A stretch of 64,000 nucleotides of DNA from an uncultured Ramlibacter sp. (GTDB lineage: Bacteria > Pseudomonadota > Gammaproteobacteria > Burkholderiales > Burkholderiaceae_C). The translations under genes and the position numbers were made by a program. A model generated the notes under the pieces. The model had not been told where the DNA came from. It was given only the letters and a program-made list of their open reading frames with translations, and did no database searches. The DNA is taken from assembly GCF_936925435.1 (NCBI RefSeq), contig NZ_CAKZHQ010000004.1:124001-188000 (forward strand). The letters are read 5' to 3'. Position 1 is the first letter of the stretch, and each line of letters opens with the position of its first letter. This document shows, in pieces, positions 8,002 to 16,626 of this stretch.

Positions 8002-9108
8002 ATGAGCCAACTCCCCGCCCGTTACGACCACGTCGGCAGTTTTCTGCGCCCCCAGTACCTGCTGGAAGCGCGTGAGCAAAAGGCCAAGGGCGACATCACG
8101 CCCGAGCAGCTGCGCGAAGTGGAAGACAAGGCCATCGCCGAGATCGTCAAGTTCCAGGAAGACGTGGGCCTCAAGAGCATCACCGACGGCGAGTTCCGCC
8201 GCACCTACTTCCACATCGACTTCCTGGAGCAGCTGGGCGGCGTCAAGACCGACATCCCGGTCACCATCCGCAAACCCGACGGCACGGAAGAACTGGCGCC
8301 GCCGGTGATCCGCGTGATCGACAAGGTGCGCCACGCCAAGGACATCCAGCTGGCGGACTTCCAGTTCCTCAAGAGCCAGGTGGCCAAGGGCAACACGCCC
8401 AAGGTGACCATTCCCTCGCCCACCATGCTGCATTTCCGCGGCGGTCGCGCCGGCATCAGCAAGGACGCTTACCCCGAGCTGGACCCGGCCTTCTATGACG
8501 ACGTGGCCAAGGCCTACGGCGACGAGCTGCGCTCGCTGGCCGCCGCCGGCTGCACCTACGTGCAGATGGACGACACCAACCTGGCCTACCTGTGCGACGA
8601 GAAGATGCGCGAAGCGGCGCGCCAGCGCGGCGATGACCCCAACGAGCTGCCGCACCGCTACGCCAAGTTCATCAACAAGGTGGTGGCGCAAAAGCCCGCC
8701 GGCATGACCCTGGCCATGCACCTGTGCCGCGGCAACTTCAAGAGCACGCACGCCGCCGCCGGCAACTACGAGCCGGTGGCCGAGGCCCTGCTCAGCGAGA
8801 TGAATCTGGACGCCTTCTTCCTGGAGTACGACGACGCCCGCTCGGGCGACTTCAAGCCGCTGCGCTACCTGCCCAAGGGCAAGACCGTGGTGCTGGGCCT
8901 GGTGACCACCAAGTTCGGCCAGATGGAAAGCAAGGACGACCTCAAGCGCCGCATCGATGAGGCGGCCAAGTACGCACCGCTGGACCAGCTGGCCCTGTCG
9001 CCCCAGTGCGGTTTTTCCAGCACCGTGCACGGCAACAACATCGCCGTCGAAGCCCAGCGCAACAAGCTGCGCCTGGTGATCGAGACGGCTCAGGAAGTCT
9101 GGGGCTGA
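8002..9108 (+). CDS. MetE C-terminal-domain methyltransferase (YxjG-like)
   Basis: Protein of 368 residues matching only the catalytic C-terminal barrel of cobalamin-independent methionine synthase. The zinc ligands are all present: H240 and C242 (MHLC), E275 (FLEYDD) and C336 (SPQCGF). The N-terminal DHVGSFLRP is typical of the short YxjG/YxjH-like group. It starts 53 bases after vanB on the same strand, so it is probably co-transcribed. Family members move a methyl group to a thiol acceptor such as homocysteine. Donor and acceptor here are unknown, and VanAB yields formaldehyde rather than a methyl donor, so the functional link is unclear. Confidence 0.85.
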   Translation: MSQLPARYDHVGSFLRPQYLLEAREQKAKGDITPEQLREVEDKAIAEIVKFQEDVGLKSITDGEFRRTYFHIDFLEQLGGVKTDIPVTIRKPDGTEELAPPVIRVIDKVRHAKDIQLADFQFLKSQVAKGNTPKVTIPSPTMLHFRGGRAGISKDAYPELDPAFYDDVAKAYGDELRSLAAAGCTYVQMDDTNLAYLCDEKMREAARQRGDDPNELPHRYAKFINKVVAQKPAGMTLAMHLCRGNFKSTHAAAGNYEPVAEALLSEMNLDAFFLEYDDARSGDFKPLRYLPKGKTVVLGLVTTKFGQMESKDDLKRRIDEAAKYAPLDQLALSPQCGFSSTVHGNNIAVEAQRNKLRLVIETAQEVWG

Positions 9109-9149
9109 TCTTCACGCGCCACGCAGCCCCGGCAGTGCGCGCATGAGCG

Positions 9150-9623
9150 CTACTGCCTGTACTGCGCGGCCGTGATGAACTGCGAGAACGACTCGCACCA
9201 GACGATGACGGCCTTGTACTGCGAGACGTCGACCGATCCAGGAACGGCGACCACGAAGTTGTCGAAGGTGCGCACATCCCCCACGCGCACCATCTGCGGC
9301 TTCAGGCGGATGAAATCCGCCTCGGTCTCCAGGAACACAGGCGAGAGATAGAGCTTGTAGTCCGGCCCCGGCGCCAGCTTGCCGACCAGCACGATGCTTT
9401 GGCGGCCGACGGACACCGTGCCCTCGCCCCAATGGAGCGCGTCGCTGTCCTTGAGGTTGCGGCGAAACTGCCCGCTGTAGGCCGCCTGGCTTGCAGCCGA
9501 GGAAGCCTGCGCGTTCGTTGGCGCCGGCGGCGCCGTCAGGATGGGGAGCGCATAGATGCCCATCGCGAACCCCACTGCGAGAACGCAGGCATGCGATGCC
9601 ACAAGCAGCAGGGTCTTCTTCAT
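9150..9623 (-). CDS. DM13-domain protein, membrane-anchored or exported
   Basis: 157 residues. A hydrophobic N-terminus (LLLVASHACVLAVGFAMGIY) is a signal peptide or anchor, followed by a DM13 domain. The family hallmarks are visible: ALHWGEGTVSV, and a C-terminal VIVWCESFSQFITAA with the conserved cysteine. DM13 has been proposed to serve in redox or electron transfer, but its role is unproven. The ATG overlaps the upstream stop as ATGA, so the protein is translationally coupled to the LOG-like protein. Confidence 0.85.
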   Translation of the reverse strand: MKKTLLLVASHACVLAVGFAMGIYALPILTAPPAPTNAQASSAASQAAYSGQFRRNLKDSDALHWGEGTVSVGRQSIVLVGKLAPGPDYKLYLSPVFLETEADFIRLKPQMVRVGDVRTFDNFVVAVPGSVDVSQYKAVIVWCESFSQFITAAQYRQ

Positions 9624-10147
9624 TGCGAGGCGCCTCGAACCAGCCCCAGCTTGCGCAGATGCCCCTGCAGTTCGGCGACCGTGCTCCAGGGAAGGATGGG
9701 CGAGTTCTCCCGCTCGTCGGGAGGATTGGACGGCAGCTCGTCCGACCAGCCGCCGCAGCCCACCAGCGGCAGCAGGGGCCGCTTGTGCAGCCAGGCCAGG
9801 TGCACCTCGGACTTGGTGCCAGCGCGGCCCCCGATGACGATGCAGGCATCGCCGGCCAGGGCCATCAGGAGGTTGCGGGCATCGCCCATGCCACAGGGAA
9901 CAACCACGGTGGCCGGCCAATCCGCAGCAGGCATCTGGTCTGGCGGCACGATGCTCAGCACCAGGCCGTTGGCCTGGATGGCGCGCTCGGCCGCGACCCG
10001 GGTCGCAGGACTGCCGCAGCCACTGACCAAGGTGATGCCCAGGGCAGCCAGCGCCTCGCCGGCTGCGCCGGCAAGCTCGTAGGCAGGAGATCCGGGCTCG
10101 GCGCTGCCGAGCACACAGACTTGGGGTTTACGGTGCGATTCGATCAT
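9620..10147 (-). CDS. LOG-like Rossmann-fold protein (TIGR00725/SLOG type)
   Basis: 175 residues with a Rossmann-like nucleotide-binding fold. The sequence VCVLGSAEPGSPAYELA and the later IGGRAGTKSE (a variant of the GGxGTxxE motif of the LOG family) place it in the TIGR00725/SLOG group. True LOG proteins release cytokinin bases; these short relatives are uncharacterised and may bind nucleotides or ADP-ribose derivatives. It sits eight bases after the hypothetical gene upstream and overlaps the DM13 gene. Confidence 0.75.
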   Translation of the reverse strand: MIESHRKPQVCVLGSAEPGSPAYELAGAAGEALAALGITLVSGCGSPATRVAAERAIQANGLVLSIVPPDQMPAADWPATVVVPCGMGDARNLLMALAGDACIVIGGRAGTKSEVHLAWLHKRPLLPLVGCGGWSDELPSNPPDERENSPILPWSTVAELQGHLRKLGLVRGASQ

Positions 10148-10155
10148 GCGCGCCT

Positions 10156-10545
10156 CTAGATCCAGCGATTCACAGCCTCTGCCGTGTCGCCGGGTTTGGT
10201 GTTGAAGCAGATCCGCGCACCCGGCGCGTGCTCGTGGATGGCATTGATGATTTTTTCGAACAGAAGAAAGTGGGTGGCGACAGTCCGCACACCCGCGCCG
10301 ACCACCACGCAGTCGTACTTCCTGGTCTGGAGTTCAGTGCGCAGCACGATGTGCGCGGTGGCGCCAAAGTCAGTGAGACAAAGCCTCGCGTCGTGGCCCT
10401 GCGCCACCAGGCTGGCTGCGCTGGCATTGAGCCCTTCCATGACCTTGGCCGCGTTCAAGCCCGGGAAGGCGGAGAACTCGGGGCTGGAAAAGTCGATCAG
10501 CTCAGGCTGCAGGCCGACAATGAGGATGTTCTTCGGCATGGTCAT
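10156..10545 (-). CDS. Conserved hypothetical protein
   Basis: 129 residues, no family I can name. It alternates hydrophobic strands and helices (ILIVGLQPELIDF; YDCVVVGAGVRTV), suggesting a small Rossmann-like or flavodoxin-like fold. It has no signal peptide or membrane span. AAGGA stands seven bases before the first ATG and supports this start over the ATG two codons later. It leads the three-gene unit with the LOG-like and DM13 genes. Confidence 0.6.
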   Translation of the reverse strand: MTMPKNILIVGLQPELIDFSSPEFSAFPGLNAAKVMEGLNASAASLVAQGHDARLCLTDFGATAHIVLRTELQTRKYDCVVVGAGVRTVATHFLLFEKIINAIHEHAPGARICFNTKPGDTAEAVNRWI

Positions 10546-10576
10546 TCTTCGTTCCTTGTTCCGTCAACACGAGCAC

Positions 10577-11038
10577 CTAGAGTTCACGTGCATAAACAAT
10601 GGCACCGCGGTGTTCAGCGACCTTGTCGTACAAAGCCCTTGCGGTCGCGTTCGTCGTGTACGTCGTCCAGTACACGCGGCTGCTGTTTTGGGCCTTGGCT
10701 GCGTCATAGACGGCCTGGATCAGCATTCGGCCAACACCCCGCCCGCGCACATGGCTCGCGGTGAACAGATCCTGCAGATAGCAGACGTCGTTCAGGCGCG
10801 TTGTGCTGCGGTGAAACAGGTAGTGCACCAGGCCCACGAGCTTGCCGTCTTCTTCGGCCACGAACGCGTGGACCGGTTCGCTCTCGCTGAAAAACCGCTC
10901 CCAGGTCGCTTCGGTGATTGACTCGGGCAGCGCGGTGGGGCCAACGCGTTCATAGAACGCGTTGTAGCCATCCCATAGCGGGCGCCAGCCGGCATGGTCC
11001 TGGCGGGTGATCGTGCGGATCTGGATATGTGGGTGCAT
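10577..11038 (-). CDS. GNAT-family N-acetyltransferase
   Basis: 153 residues. The acetyl-CoA-binding motif A is seen as DLFTASHVRGRGVGRMLIQ near the middle, and the C-terminal ARALYDKVAEHRG is typical of GNAT motif B. The ATG at 11038 is used; an upstream TTG is less likely. The substrate is unknown. Confidence 0.85.
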   Translation of the reverse strand: MHPHIQIRTITRQDHAGWRPLWDGYNAFYERVGPTALPESITEATWERFFSESEPVHAFVAEEDGKLVGLVHYLFHRSTTRLNDVCYLQDLFTASHVRGRGVGRMLIQAVYDAAKAQNSSRVYWTTYTTNATARALYDKVAEHRGAIVYAREL

Positions 11039-11139
11039 GGGGAAACGGTCCAAAGTGGCATCGACCCTAAGCGATTTTCATCATCTGGCGCCTGTCGTTG
11101 CGGGGGATCGCTTTTCGCGGCGGCAGCGCGCATGGCGCC

Positions 11140-11442
11140 CTACCATTTTGTGGCTGCCTGGCAATGCGGGCATCGCATGGGAATCTGGAACGGCGTCGCC
11201 AGTGCCGTGAGGCGCCAGAACGGGCCGTCGCTGGAAAGATCAAAGATGGACTCCCGGCACCGCCCACAAAGCTGTGACGACAGGAAATGTCCGTAGCAGA
11301 TGATGCCTGGCGAGGCCAGCACCAGCACAAGGACGGTGCCAAGTGCAGATTCATTCCGGGCAATCCAGACGACTGCGAAGAGCAAAAGCACAAGCAAGCC
11401 ATTGGCAAAGGCCCGTGCGCTTCGTGTGTAGACCCGGTTCAT
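11140..11442 (-). CDS. Small membrane protein with a C-terminal zinc-ribbon-like pair
   Basis: 100 residues, unrecognised. Two hydrophobic stretches (about residues 14-27 and 34-52) suggest a membrane hairpin. The C-terminal half has CGRC and CPHC about 33 residues apart, a pattern typical of a zinc ribbon. No strong ribosome binding site is visible. Confidence 0.5.
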   Translation of the reverse strand: MNRVYTRSARAFANGLLVLLLFAVVWIARNESALGTVLVLVLASPGIICYGHFLSSQLCGRCRESIFDLSSDGPFWRLTALATPFQIPMRCPHCQAATKW

Positions 11443-11514
11443 GCGATCGAGCTTGCTGCATCACGTGGCTGACGGTGCATCGAGGCCTCCTGCGCTGCGT
11501 TGTTCTGTGCCGCC

Positions 11515-11610
11515 TGATTTATAGCAGCAAGCCAGCCGCCCACCCGCTGCGCTCCATTTTTGATAGCACAACAGCGCCATTTGGCAGGGGTCTAAGGCCG
11601 ATTTTCTTGC
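11515..11610 (+). repeat. Comamonadaceae-type intergenic repeat, copy 1
   Basis: The segment with TTTTTGATAGCAC, then GGGGTCTAAGGCCGATTTT, resembles short dispersed repeats common between genes in Comamonadaceae. A second copy in the same orientation lies at 47889-47950. The repeat fills most of the 259-base gap before tag. Confidence 0.6.
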
Positions 11611-11701
11611 AAAAACAGGCTGAAGCACACAGCCCTCAGCCGCGCCGTCTATGTCAGATCGCCCCATGGCCCGCTCCAGATGGACGTTTGACGCTATGGA
11701 T

Positions 11702-12349
11702 TCAGGAGCATGGTGGTGTGAAAGCCGCCCGCGCCTGCAGTACCTTGTCGCGCGTGGCACAGCCTTCGATGTGGTCGTTGACCAGGCCCATGGCCTGCAT
11801 GAAGGCATAGACCGTGGTCGGGCCGACAAAGCTCCAGCCGCGCTTTTTCAAATCCTTGGACAGGGCCACGGACTCGGGCGAGGTGGTGTTCTCCAGCAAG
11901 GCCTTGCGCGTGATGCGCTTGGGCCGGCTTGCTGCGGCCGGCTCGTGCCGCCAGAAATACGCCGCCAGCGAACCGAACTCCTGGCGCAACTCGATCGCTC
12001 TGGCCGCATTGTGGATGGCCGAGATGATCTTGCCGCGGTGCCGCACGATGCCGGCGTCGCCCAGAAGGCGCTCGATGTCCTTGTCCTTGAACCTGGCCAG
12101 TTTGTCGACCTCGAAGTTGGCAAAGCCCTGGCGGAAGGCCTCGCGCTTGTTCAGGATGGTCAGCCAGGACAGGCCGCTCTGGAAACCCTCCAGGCAGATC
12201 TTCTCGAACAGGCGGCGGTCTTCGGCCACCGGGAAGCCCCATTCGCTGTCGTGGTAGCTGCGGTAGACGGGCGTGGCCTGGCACCAGGCGCAGCGGCAGG
12301 CGCCCTCCTCGTCGGCAAACAATCCTTCGGCAAGCTTCGGTGTGACCAT
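11702..12349 (-). CDS. tag: DNA-3-methyladenine glycosylase I
   Basis: 215 residues. It removes 3-methyladenine from alkylated DNA. The structural zinc site is visible as the N-terminal CAWC and SYHDSEWG and the C-terminal DHIEGC. The start at 12349 is chosen because AAGGAG stands nine bases upstream; a further ATG 48 bases upstream would overlap the divergent glutathione transferase gene. The segment ICLEGFQSGLSWLTILNKRE is strongly conserved in Tag. Confidence 0.93.
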   Translation of the reverse strand: MVTPKLAEGLFADEEGACRCAWCQATPVYRSYHDSEWGFPVAEDRRLFEKICLEGFQSGLSWLTILNKREAFRQGFANFEVDKLARFKDKDIERLLGDAGIVRHRGKIISAIHNAARAIELRQEFGSLAAYFWRHEPAAASRPKRITRKALLENTTSPESVALSKDLKKRGWSFVGPTTVYAFMQAMGLVNDHIEGCATRDKVLQARAAFTPPCS

Positions 12350-12388
12350 GCTGACATCTCCTTGTGGAGCCGATGCTAAGGTTGAACC

Positions 12389-13072
12389 ATGTCCCATCCT
12401 GTCAGCACGCCCATCCTTTATTCAGGTCCCCTGAGCATGTTCGGCGCCAAGGCCCAGATCGCCGCGCTGGAGAAGGCCCTGGCATTCGAGCTGGTGATGG
12501 TGGACTACGAGTCGCAGCGTGGCTACGAGCCCAAACACCCCGAGGTGCTGCGCATCAACCCCAAGCGCCAGGTTCCGGTGCTGGTCCATGGCGGCCTGGA
12601 GATCTTCGACTCCACCCAGATCTTCGAGTACCTGGAAGACCTGCAGCCGGCGCCGCCGTTGTGGCCGGCCGGCGCGCAGGAGCGCGCACACGCCCGCCTG
12701 CTGGAGCACAAGAGCGACGAGGTCTACTTCCCCCACGTCATCAAGCTCATGGGCCTGCAGCAGGTTCTGCACGGCGAGCCGGCACGCGCTGCCATTGCCG
12801 CTTGTACCGCTTACTGCATGGAGATGGAGGCCTTGCTGGAAGGCCGGAAGTGGCTGGCGGGCAGCTACTCGTATGCCGACATCGCCTTCTTCATGGCTGC
12901 GCTGTTCGGCGAGCGCCAGGGCGCGCCGCTGACCGCCGCCATGCCCCGCCTGCTGGCCTGGCGTGGGCGGATGATGGCGCGGCCCGCGGTGGCGCCCGTC
13001 GTACATGCGATGGGCGCCTGGCTGATCGCCGCCGGCCGCCCCGCGCCCGCCTTCATGCTGCCTGGTTCCTAG
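12389..13072 (+). CDS. Glutathione S-transferase family protein
   Basis: 227 residues with an N-terminal thioredoxin-like domain (PILYSGPLSMFGAKAQIA, and KRQVPVLVHG with the cis-proline and then EIFDSTQIFEYLE) and a helical C-terminal domain. The SNAIL-like motif is replaced by DSTQ, which retains the glutathione-contacting acid/hydroxyl pair. The gene is divergent from tag and its 3' end overlaps truC by 20 bases. The substrate is unknown. Confidence 0.88.
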   Translation: MSHPVSTPILYSGPLSMFGAKAQIAALEKALAFELVMVDYESQRGYEPKHPEVLRINPKRQVPVLVHGGLEIFDSTQIFEYLEDLQPAPPLWPAGAQERAHARLLEHKSDEVYFPHVIKLMGLQQVLHGEPARAAIAACTAYCMEMEALLEGRKWLAGSYSYADIAFFMAALFGERQGAPLTAAMPRLLAWRGRMMARPAVAPVVHAMGAWLIAAGRPAPAFMLPGS

Positions 13073-13739
13073 CAGCCAGGCGGTCCCACTCGGCCCCGCA
13101 GGGCGCTTCGATGCAGGGCCCGCCAGGCAAGGACAGGCTGGTCGCGTGCAGCCACAGCCTTTGCAGGCCCAGCCAGGCCGCGACAGCGCGGTTGTGGGCG
13201 CCCTTGCCATGCGTGGCGTCGCCGACCAGGGGGTGGCCGATGTGCTTGAAGTGCCTGCGGATCTGGTGGCGCCTTCCGCTGCGCGGGTTGACCTCGACGA
13301 GCGCGTAGCGGCTGCTCGTGTGGCGCCCGTCGACGCTGAAGGGCCATTCGAAGCTCGCGAGCCGGCGGAACTCGGTGACGGCCTCCAGCCGGGCCTGCCC
13401 TTCGGAAGGCAGCTCAGGGTCGCGCGCCAGGGCGTAGTCGATATGGCCCGAGGCATCCGGCCAGCCGCGCACCAGGGCGCGGTAGCGTTTCTCCACCGTC
13501 CCGTCCATGAAGGCCGCCCCCCAATGCCGCGCCGCATCCGCGGTGCGCGCAAACAGCAGCACGCCGCCCGTGCCCTTGTCCAGCCTGTGCAGGGGAAACA
13601 GCCGCACGCCCAGCTGCTGCTCCAGCAGGCGCAAGGCCGACAGCTGCTCGTGCGCATCGAGCCGCGTCGGGTGCACCAGCAGGCCGGCCGGCTTGTCGAT
13701 CGCGACCAGGTCGGCGTCGTCGTGGATCAGTCGCAGCAT
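13053..13739 (-). CDS. truC: RluA-family pseudouridine synthase, TruC-like
   Basis: 228 residues. The catalytic motif HRLDKGTGGVLLFA carries the invariant aspartate of RluA-type enzymes, and the later RSGRRHQIRRHFKHIGHPLVGD is characteristic of the TruC branch, which modifies uridine 65 in tRNAs. It lacks an S4 domain, as TruC does. It converges on the glutathione transferase gene with a 20-base overlap. The TruC assignment is by motif; another RluA paralogue is possible. Confidence 0.85.
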   Translation of the reverse strand: MLRLIHDDADLVAIDKPAGLLVHPTRLDAHEQLSALRLLEQQLGVRLFPLHRLDKGTGGVLLFARTADAARHWGAAFMDGTVEKRYRALVRGWPDASGHIDYALARDPELPSEGQARLEAVTEFRRLASFEWPFSVDGRHTSSRYALVEVNPRSGRRHQIRRHFKHIGHPLVGDATHGKGAHNRAVAAWLGLQRLWLHATSLSLPGGPCIEAPCGAEWDRLAARNQAA

Positions 13740-13835
13740 GGAACGCCAGCCTTCGCGGTGGGTGAGGCGATCCCAGGTCTATCAGGATGGTGCACTGGGG
13801 GGGGAGGTCCTTGCTGGGAGTGTACGGCCCCCGTC

Positions 13836-13866
13836 TGCACGAGCCAAAGTGCACCGATTGAGTGCA
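13836..13866. promoter_or_regulatory. Tandem NtrC-like sites upstream of gdhA
   Basis: TGCACCGATTGAGTGCA at 13850-13866 has the TGCAC-N7-GTGCA arms of the NtrC consensus. A further TGCAC at 13836-13840 forms a second pair with GTGCA at 13849-13853 (eight-base spacer). A lone GGTGCAC lies at 13789-13795. The cluster is 74 bases before the gdhA start, fitting nitrogen control of glutamate dehydrogenase. No good sigma-54 promoter is visible, so NtrC, if it binds, might repress. Confidence 0.5.
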
Positions 13867-13940
13867 TACCAATGGATTACGCACATCTCCGGTGCGAAAA
13901 TCCAGGCTCATCCTTTCTATCCCCGACACTTTTCTCACGC

Positions 13941-15284
13941 ATGAAACACGCAAGCAGCCACGACTTCATGGCCCAGATGGCCGAGCGCAACCCCGGTCAG
14001 CCCGAGTACATCCAGGCCGTGACCGAGGTCATCGACAGCCTGTGGCCCTTCATCGAGCGCAACCCCAAGTACGCCGAGCACGGCTTGCTCGACAGGCTGG
14101 TGGAGCCCGAGCGCGTCATCATCTTTCGCGTGTCCTGGGTGGACGACCACGGCGCCGTGCGCGTGAACCGGGGTTTCCGCATCCAGCACAGCCTGGCCAT
14201 CGGCCCGTACAAGGGCGGCCTGCGCTTCCACCCCTCGGTCAACCTGTCGATCCTGAAATTCCTGGCCTTCGAGCAGACGCTCAAGAATGCCCTGACCACC
14301 CTGCCCATGGGCGGCGGCAAGGGCGGCAGCGACTTCGATCCCAAGGGCAAGAGCCCGGGCGAGGTGATGCGCTTCTGCCAGGCCTTCATCAGCGAACTGT
14401 TCCGCCACCTGGGCGCGGACACCGACGTGCCGGCCGGCGACATGGGCGTGGGCGCGCGCGAGGTCGGCTACATGGCCGGCATGGCCAAGAAGCTGACCAA
14501 CCGCGCCGACTGCCTGTTCACCGGCAAGGGCCTGTCCTTCGGCGGCTCGCTGATCCGGCCCGAATCCACCGGCTATGGCACGGTGTACTTCGCGCAGGAA
14601 ATGCTCCAGCGCAGCGGCCGCTCCTTCGATGGCCTGCGCGTCAGCGTCTCGGGCTCGGGCAACGTGGCGCAGTACGCCGTGGAAAAGGCCATGGCCATGG
14701 GCGCCAAGGTGGTCACGGTCTCGGACTCCAGCGGCACCGTGGTGGACAACGACGGCTTCACGCCGGCCAAGCTCGCCGAGCTGATGGAGGTGAAGAACCA
14801 CCTGTACGGCCGCGTCAGCGACTACGCGCAGCGCACCGGCAGCGAATTCCACGCCGGCGCAAAACCCTGGACTGTGCCGGTGGACGTGGCCCTGCCCTGC
14901 GCCACCCAGAACGAGCTGACCGAGCAGGACGCCCGTACCCTGGTGGCCAACGGCGTGTTGTGCGTGGCCGAAGGCGCCAACATGCCTTCGACCCTGGGCG
15001 CCGTGAAGGTGTTCGAGCAAGCGCGCGTGCTGTTCGCGCCCGGCAAGGCCAGCAATGCCGGCGGTGTCGCCACATCGGGCCTGGAGATGAGCCAGAACGC
15101 CAGCCGCCTGAGCTGGCCGCGCGAGGAAGTGGATGCGCGCCTGCTGACCATCATGAAGGGCATTCATGCGGCCTGCGTGACCCACGGCCAGCGCAAGGAC
15201 GGCAGCATCAACTACGTGGACGGCGCCAACGTCGCCGGCTTCGTCAAGGTGGCGGACGCCATGCTGGCCCAGGGCGTGGTCTGA
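13941..15284 (+). CDS. gdhA: Glutamate dehydrogenase (NADP-type)
   Basis: 447 residues, the usual length of hexameric bacterial GdhA. It aminates 2-oxoglutarate to glutamate. The substrate-binding lysine regions GPYKGGLRFHPSVN and PMGGGKGGSDFDPKGK are intact, as are PAGDMGVGAREVGYM and the dinucleotide fold VSGSGNVAQYAVEKA. The gene stands alone, with possible NtrC-type sites in its leader. Confidence 0.96.
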   Translation: MKHASSHDFMAQMAERNPGQPEYIQAVTEVIDSLWPFIERNPKYAEHGLLDRLVEPERVIIFRVSWVDDHGAVRVNRGFRIQHSLAIGPYKGGLRFHPSVNLSILKFLAFEQTLKNALTTLPMGGGKGGSDFDPKGKSPGEVMRFCQAFISELFRHLGADTDVPAGDMGVGAREVGYMAGMAKKLTNRADCLFTGKGLSFGGSLIRPESTGYGTVYFAQEMLQRSGRSFDGLRVSVSGSGNVAQYAVEKAMAMGAKVVTVSDSSGTVVDNDGFTPAKLAELMEVKNHLYGRVSDYAQRTGSEFHAGAKPWTVPVDVALPCATQNELTEQDARTLVANGVLCVAEGANMPSTLGAVKVFEQARVLFAPGKASNAGGVATSGLEMSQNASRLSWPREEVDARLLTIMKGIHAACVTHGQRKDGSINYVDGANVAGFVKVADAMLAQGVV

Positions 15285-15355
15285 CGCAGGCCTGGGCACC
15301 GGCGTCGGCTTGAACGATTGGCCAGGCGGCTCCCGGATTGCGTCTCCGCCCTGCG

Positions 15356-16522
15356 TCAGGCGTCGACCGCCGCGAGGGCGAGGTCGTTGATGCGTTGCAC
15401 ACGTTCGATATGGCGCAGCCCCTCAATGAAGCCGGCAGACAGGAAGACGACCGTGAGATCACGCTCGGGGTCGATCATCCACCCAGTGGAGGCACCACCG
15501 ACCGCCGCGATGCTTTGCGGTGACGCTGTGTGCCCGGTCGCGTTCAGGATGTGCCCACTCCCGCGGACATAACCACCGAGCAAGCTAAAGTGCGCCGGGA
15601 AATCGTCGAGGCCGCGCGCTTCGACCTCGAAGGCGGTCGCGTCGTTCATCAAGCCCGGTGCATGGTCCTGCCGGGCGTAGTCGAAGAGCGCGGGCGAGAG
15701 AACGCGCCGGCCGTGCGCCGTCCCGCGCCCGCGCAAGACTTCTGTGAAACGGAAGACATCATTGATCGTGGAATACGCATTCCCGCTCGGCATCTCCGCT
15801 TGCGCGCCAAGGAACTCATTGAAAAGGCGAAGAAGCATGGGTGTGGTGGGCCCCACATTCGCTTCAGTAAACGACACCGGAACCCGCCGCGGATCGTCGG
15901 TCGCGCACCCGAAGCTGCTGTCCACCATGCCCAATGGGGTGAACAAATCCTCTTGGGCAATGCGATTGAAGTCGCGCTTTTTCGGATCGGTAATGACGAG
16001 GATGTGGCCCAGCAGGTCGTAGCCCAAGCCGGAGGTATAGATGCATTTGGTGCCCGGACTGTAGGCGGCAGGCAATGCGCACATCGCGGCAGCCTTGAGC
16101 GCGAGGTCGCCGACCTTGTCCAGGCTCAGCGGAGGCGGCACGAGGCCGAAGGGCAGCCCCGCGGTGTGTGCCAGCAACTGCCGCAGGGTCGCCCGCTGTT
16201 TTCCCAGTGCGCCGAAGCCGGGAACGAGGTCCGCGATCCGTGTATCGAGGCCGAACCGGCCTTCATCGATTGCCTTGAGAACGAGTGTCGCGGTGTATGC
16301 CTTCGACATCGACATGAGCAGGTAGCGGTCCTCACCTGATGGAGCGCGACCCGGAGCCACCGTTCCGAAGCTCGCCTGGTAAGCCACCTGACCGTGGCGG
16401 GCAACCAGGATCGAAGCACCAAAGTGCTTCCCGCTGTCGATGTCGGCCTGAATGGAGGCGCCAAGCCGGGCGAGCGCATCCTGATTCAAACCAACTGAGT
16501 CAGGAGTGAGATCGGGGTTCAT
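15356..16522 (-). CDS. Beta-lactamase-fold serine hydrolase (class C/EstB-like)
   Basis: 388 residues. The nucleophile motif SMSK (SxxK) lies near residue 71 in LMSMSKAYTA, and the second motif is YTSG instead of the YxN of true AmpC enzymes. There is no clear signal peptide, so a cytoplasmic esterase or peptidase is more likely than a beta-lactamase. The stretch seems somewhat less GC-rich than its neighbours, which might point to transfer; I did not compute this. Confidence 0.85.
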   Translation of the reverse strand: MNPDLTPDSVGLNQDALARLGASIQADIDSGKHFGASILVARHGQVAYQASFGTVAPGRAPSGEDRYLLMSMSKAYTATLVLKAIDEGRFGLDTRIADLVPGFGALGKQRATLRQLLAHTAGLPFGLVPPPLSLDKVGDLALKAAAMCALPAAYSPGTKCIYTSGLGYDLLGHILVITDPKKRDFNRIAQEDLFTPLGMVDSSFGCATDDPRRVPVSFTEANVGPTTPMLLRLFNEFLGAQAEMPSGNAYSTINDVFRFTEVLRGRGTAHGRRVLSPALFDYARQDHAPGLMNDATAFEVEARGLDDFPAHFSLLGGYVRGSGHILNATGHTASPQSIAAVGGASTGWMIDPERDLTVVFLSAGFIEGLRHIERVQRINDLALAAVDA

Positions 16523-16626
16523 TGAGGTTCAGCCTTCTTTGGTTGTTGCGCCGACGGGTCGCTGTCAACGCCGAACGTTGGCCGCAACTGACGACCATGA
16601 TAGGGCCGGAACAAACGGATGAAACC

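Noticed and set aside
13867..13940. Sigma-54 promoter for gdhA downstream of the NtrC-like sites
   Set aside because: No GG-N10-GC pair with TGGCAC/TTGC-like surroundings is found between the sites and the start codon.
15356..16522. Calling the beta-lactamase-fold gene an antibiotic-resistance AmpC
   Set aside because: The YxN motif is changed to YTS and no export signal is seen. An esterase-like hydrolase is more likely.
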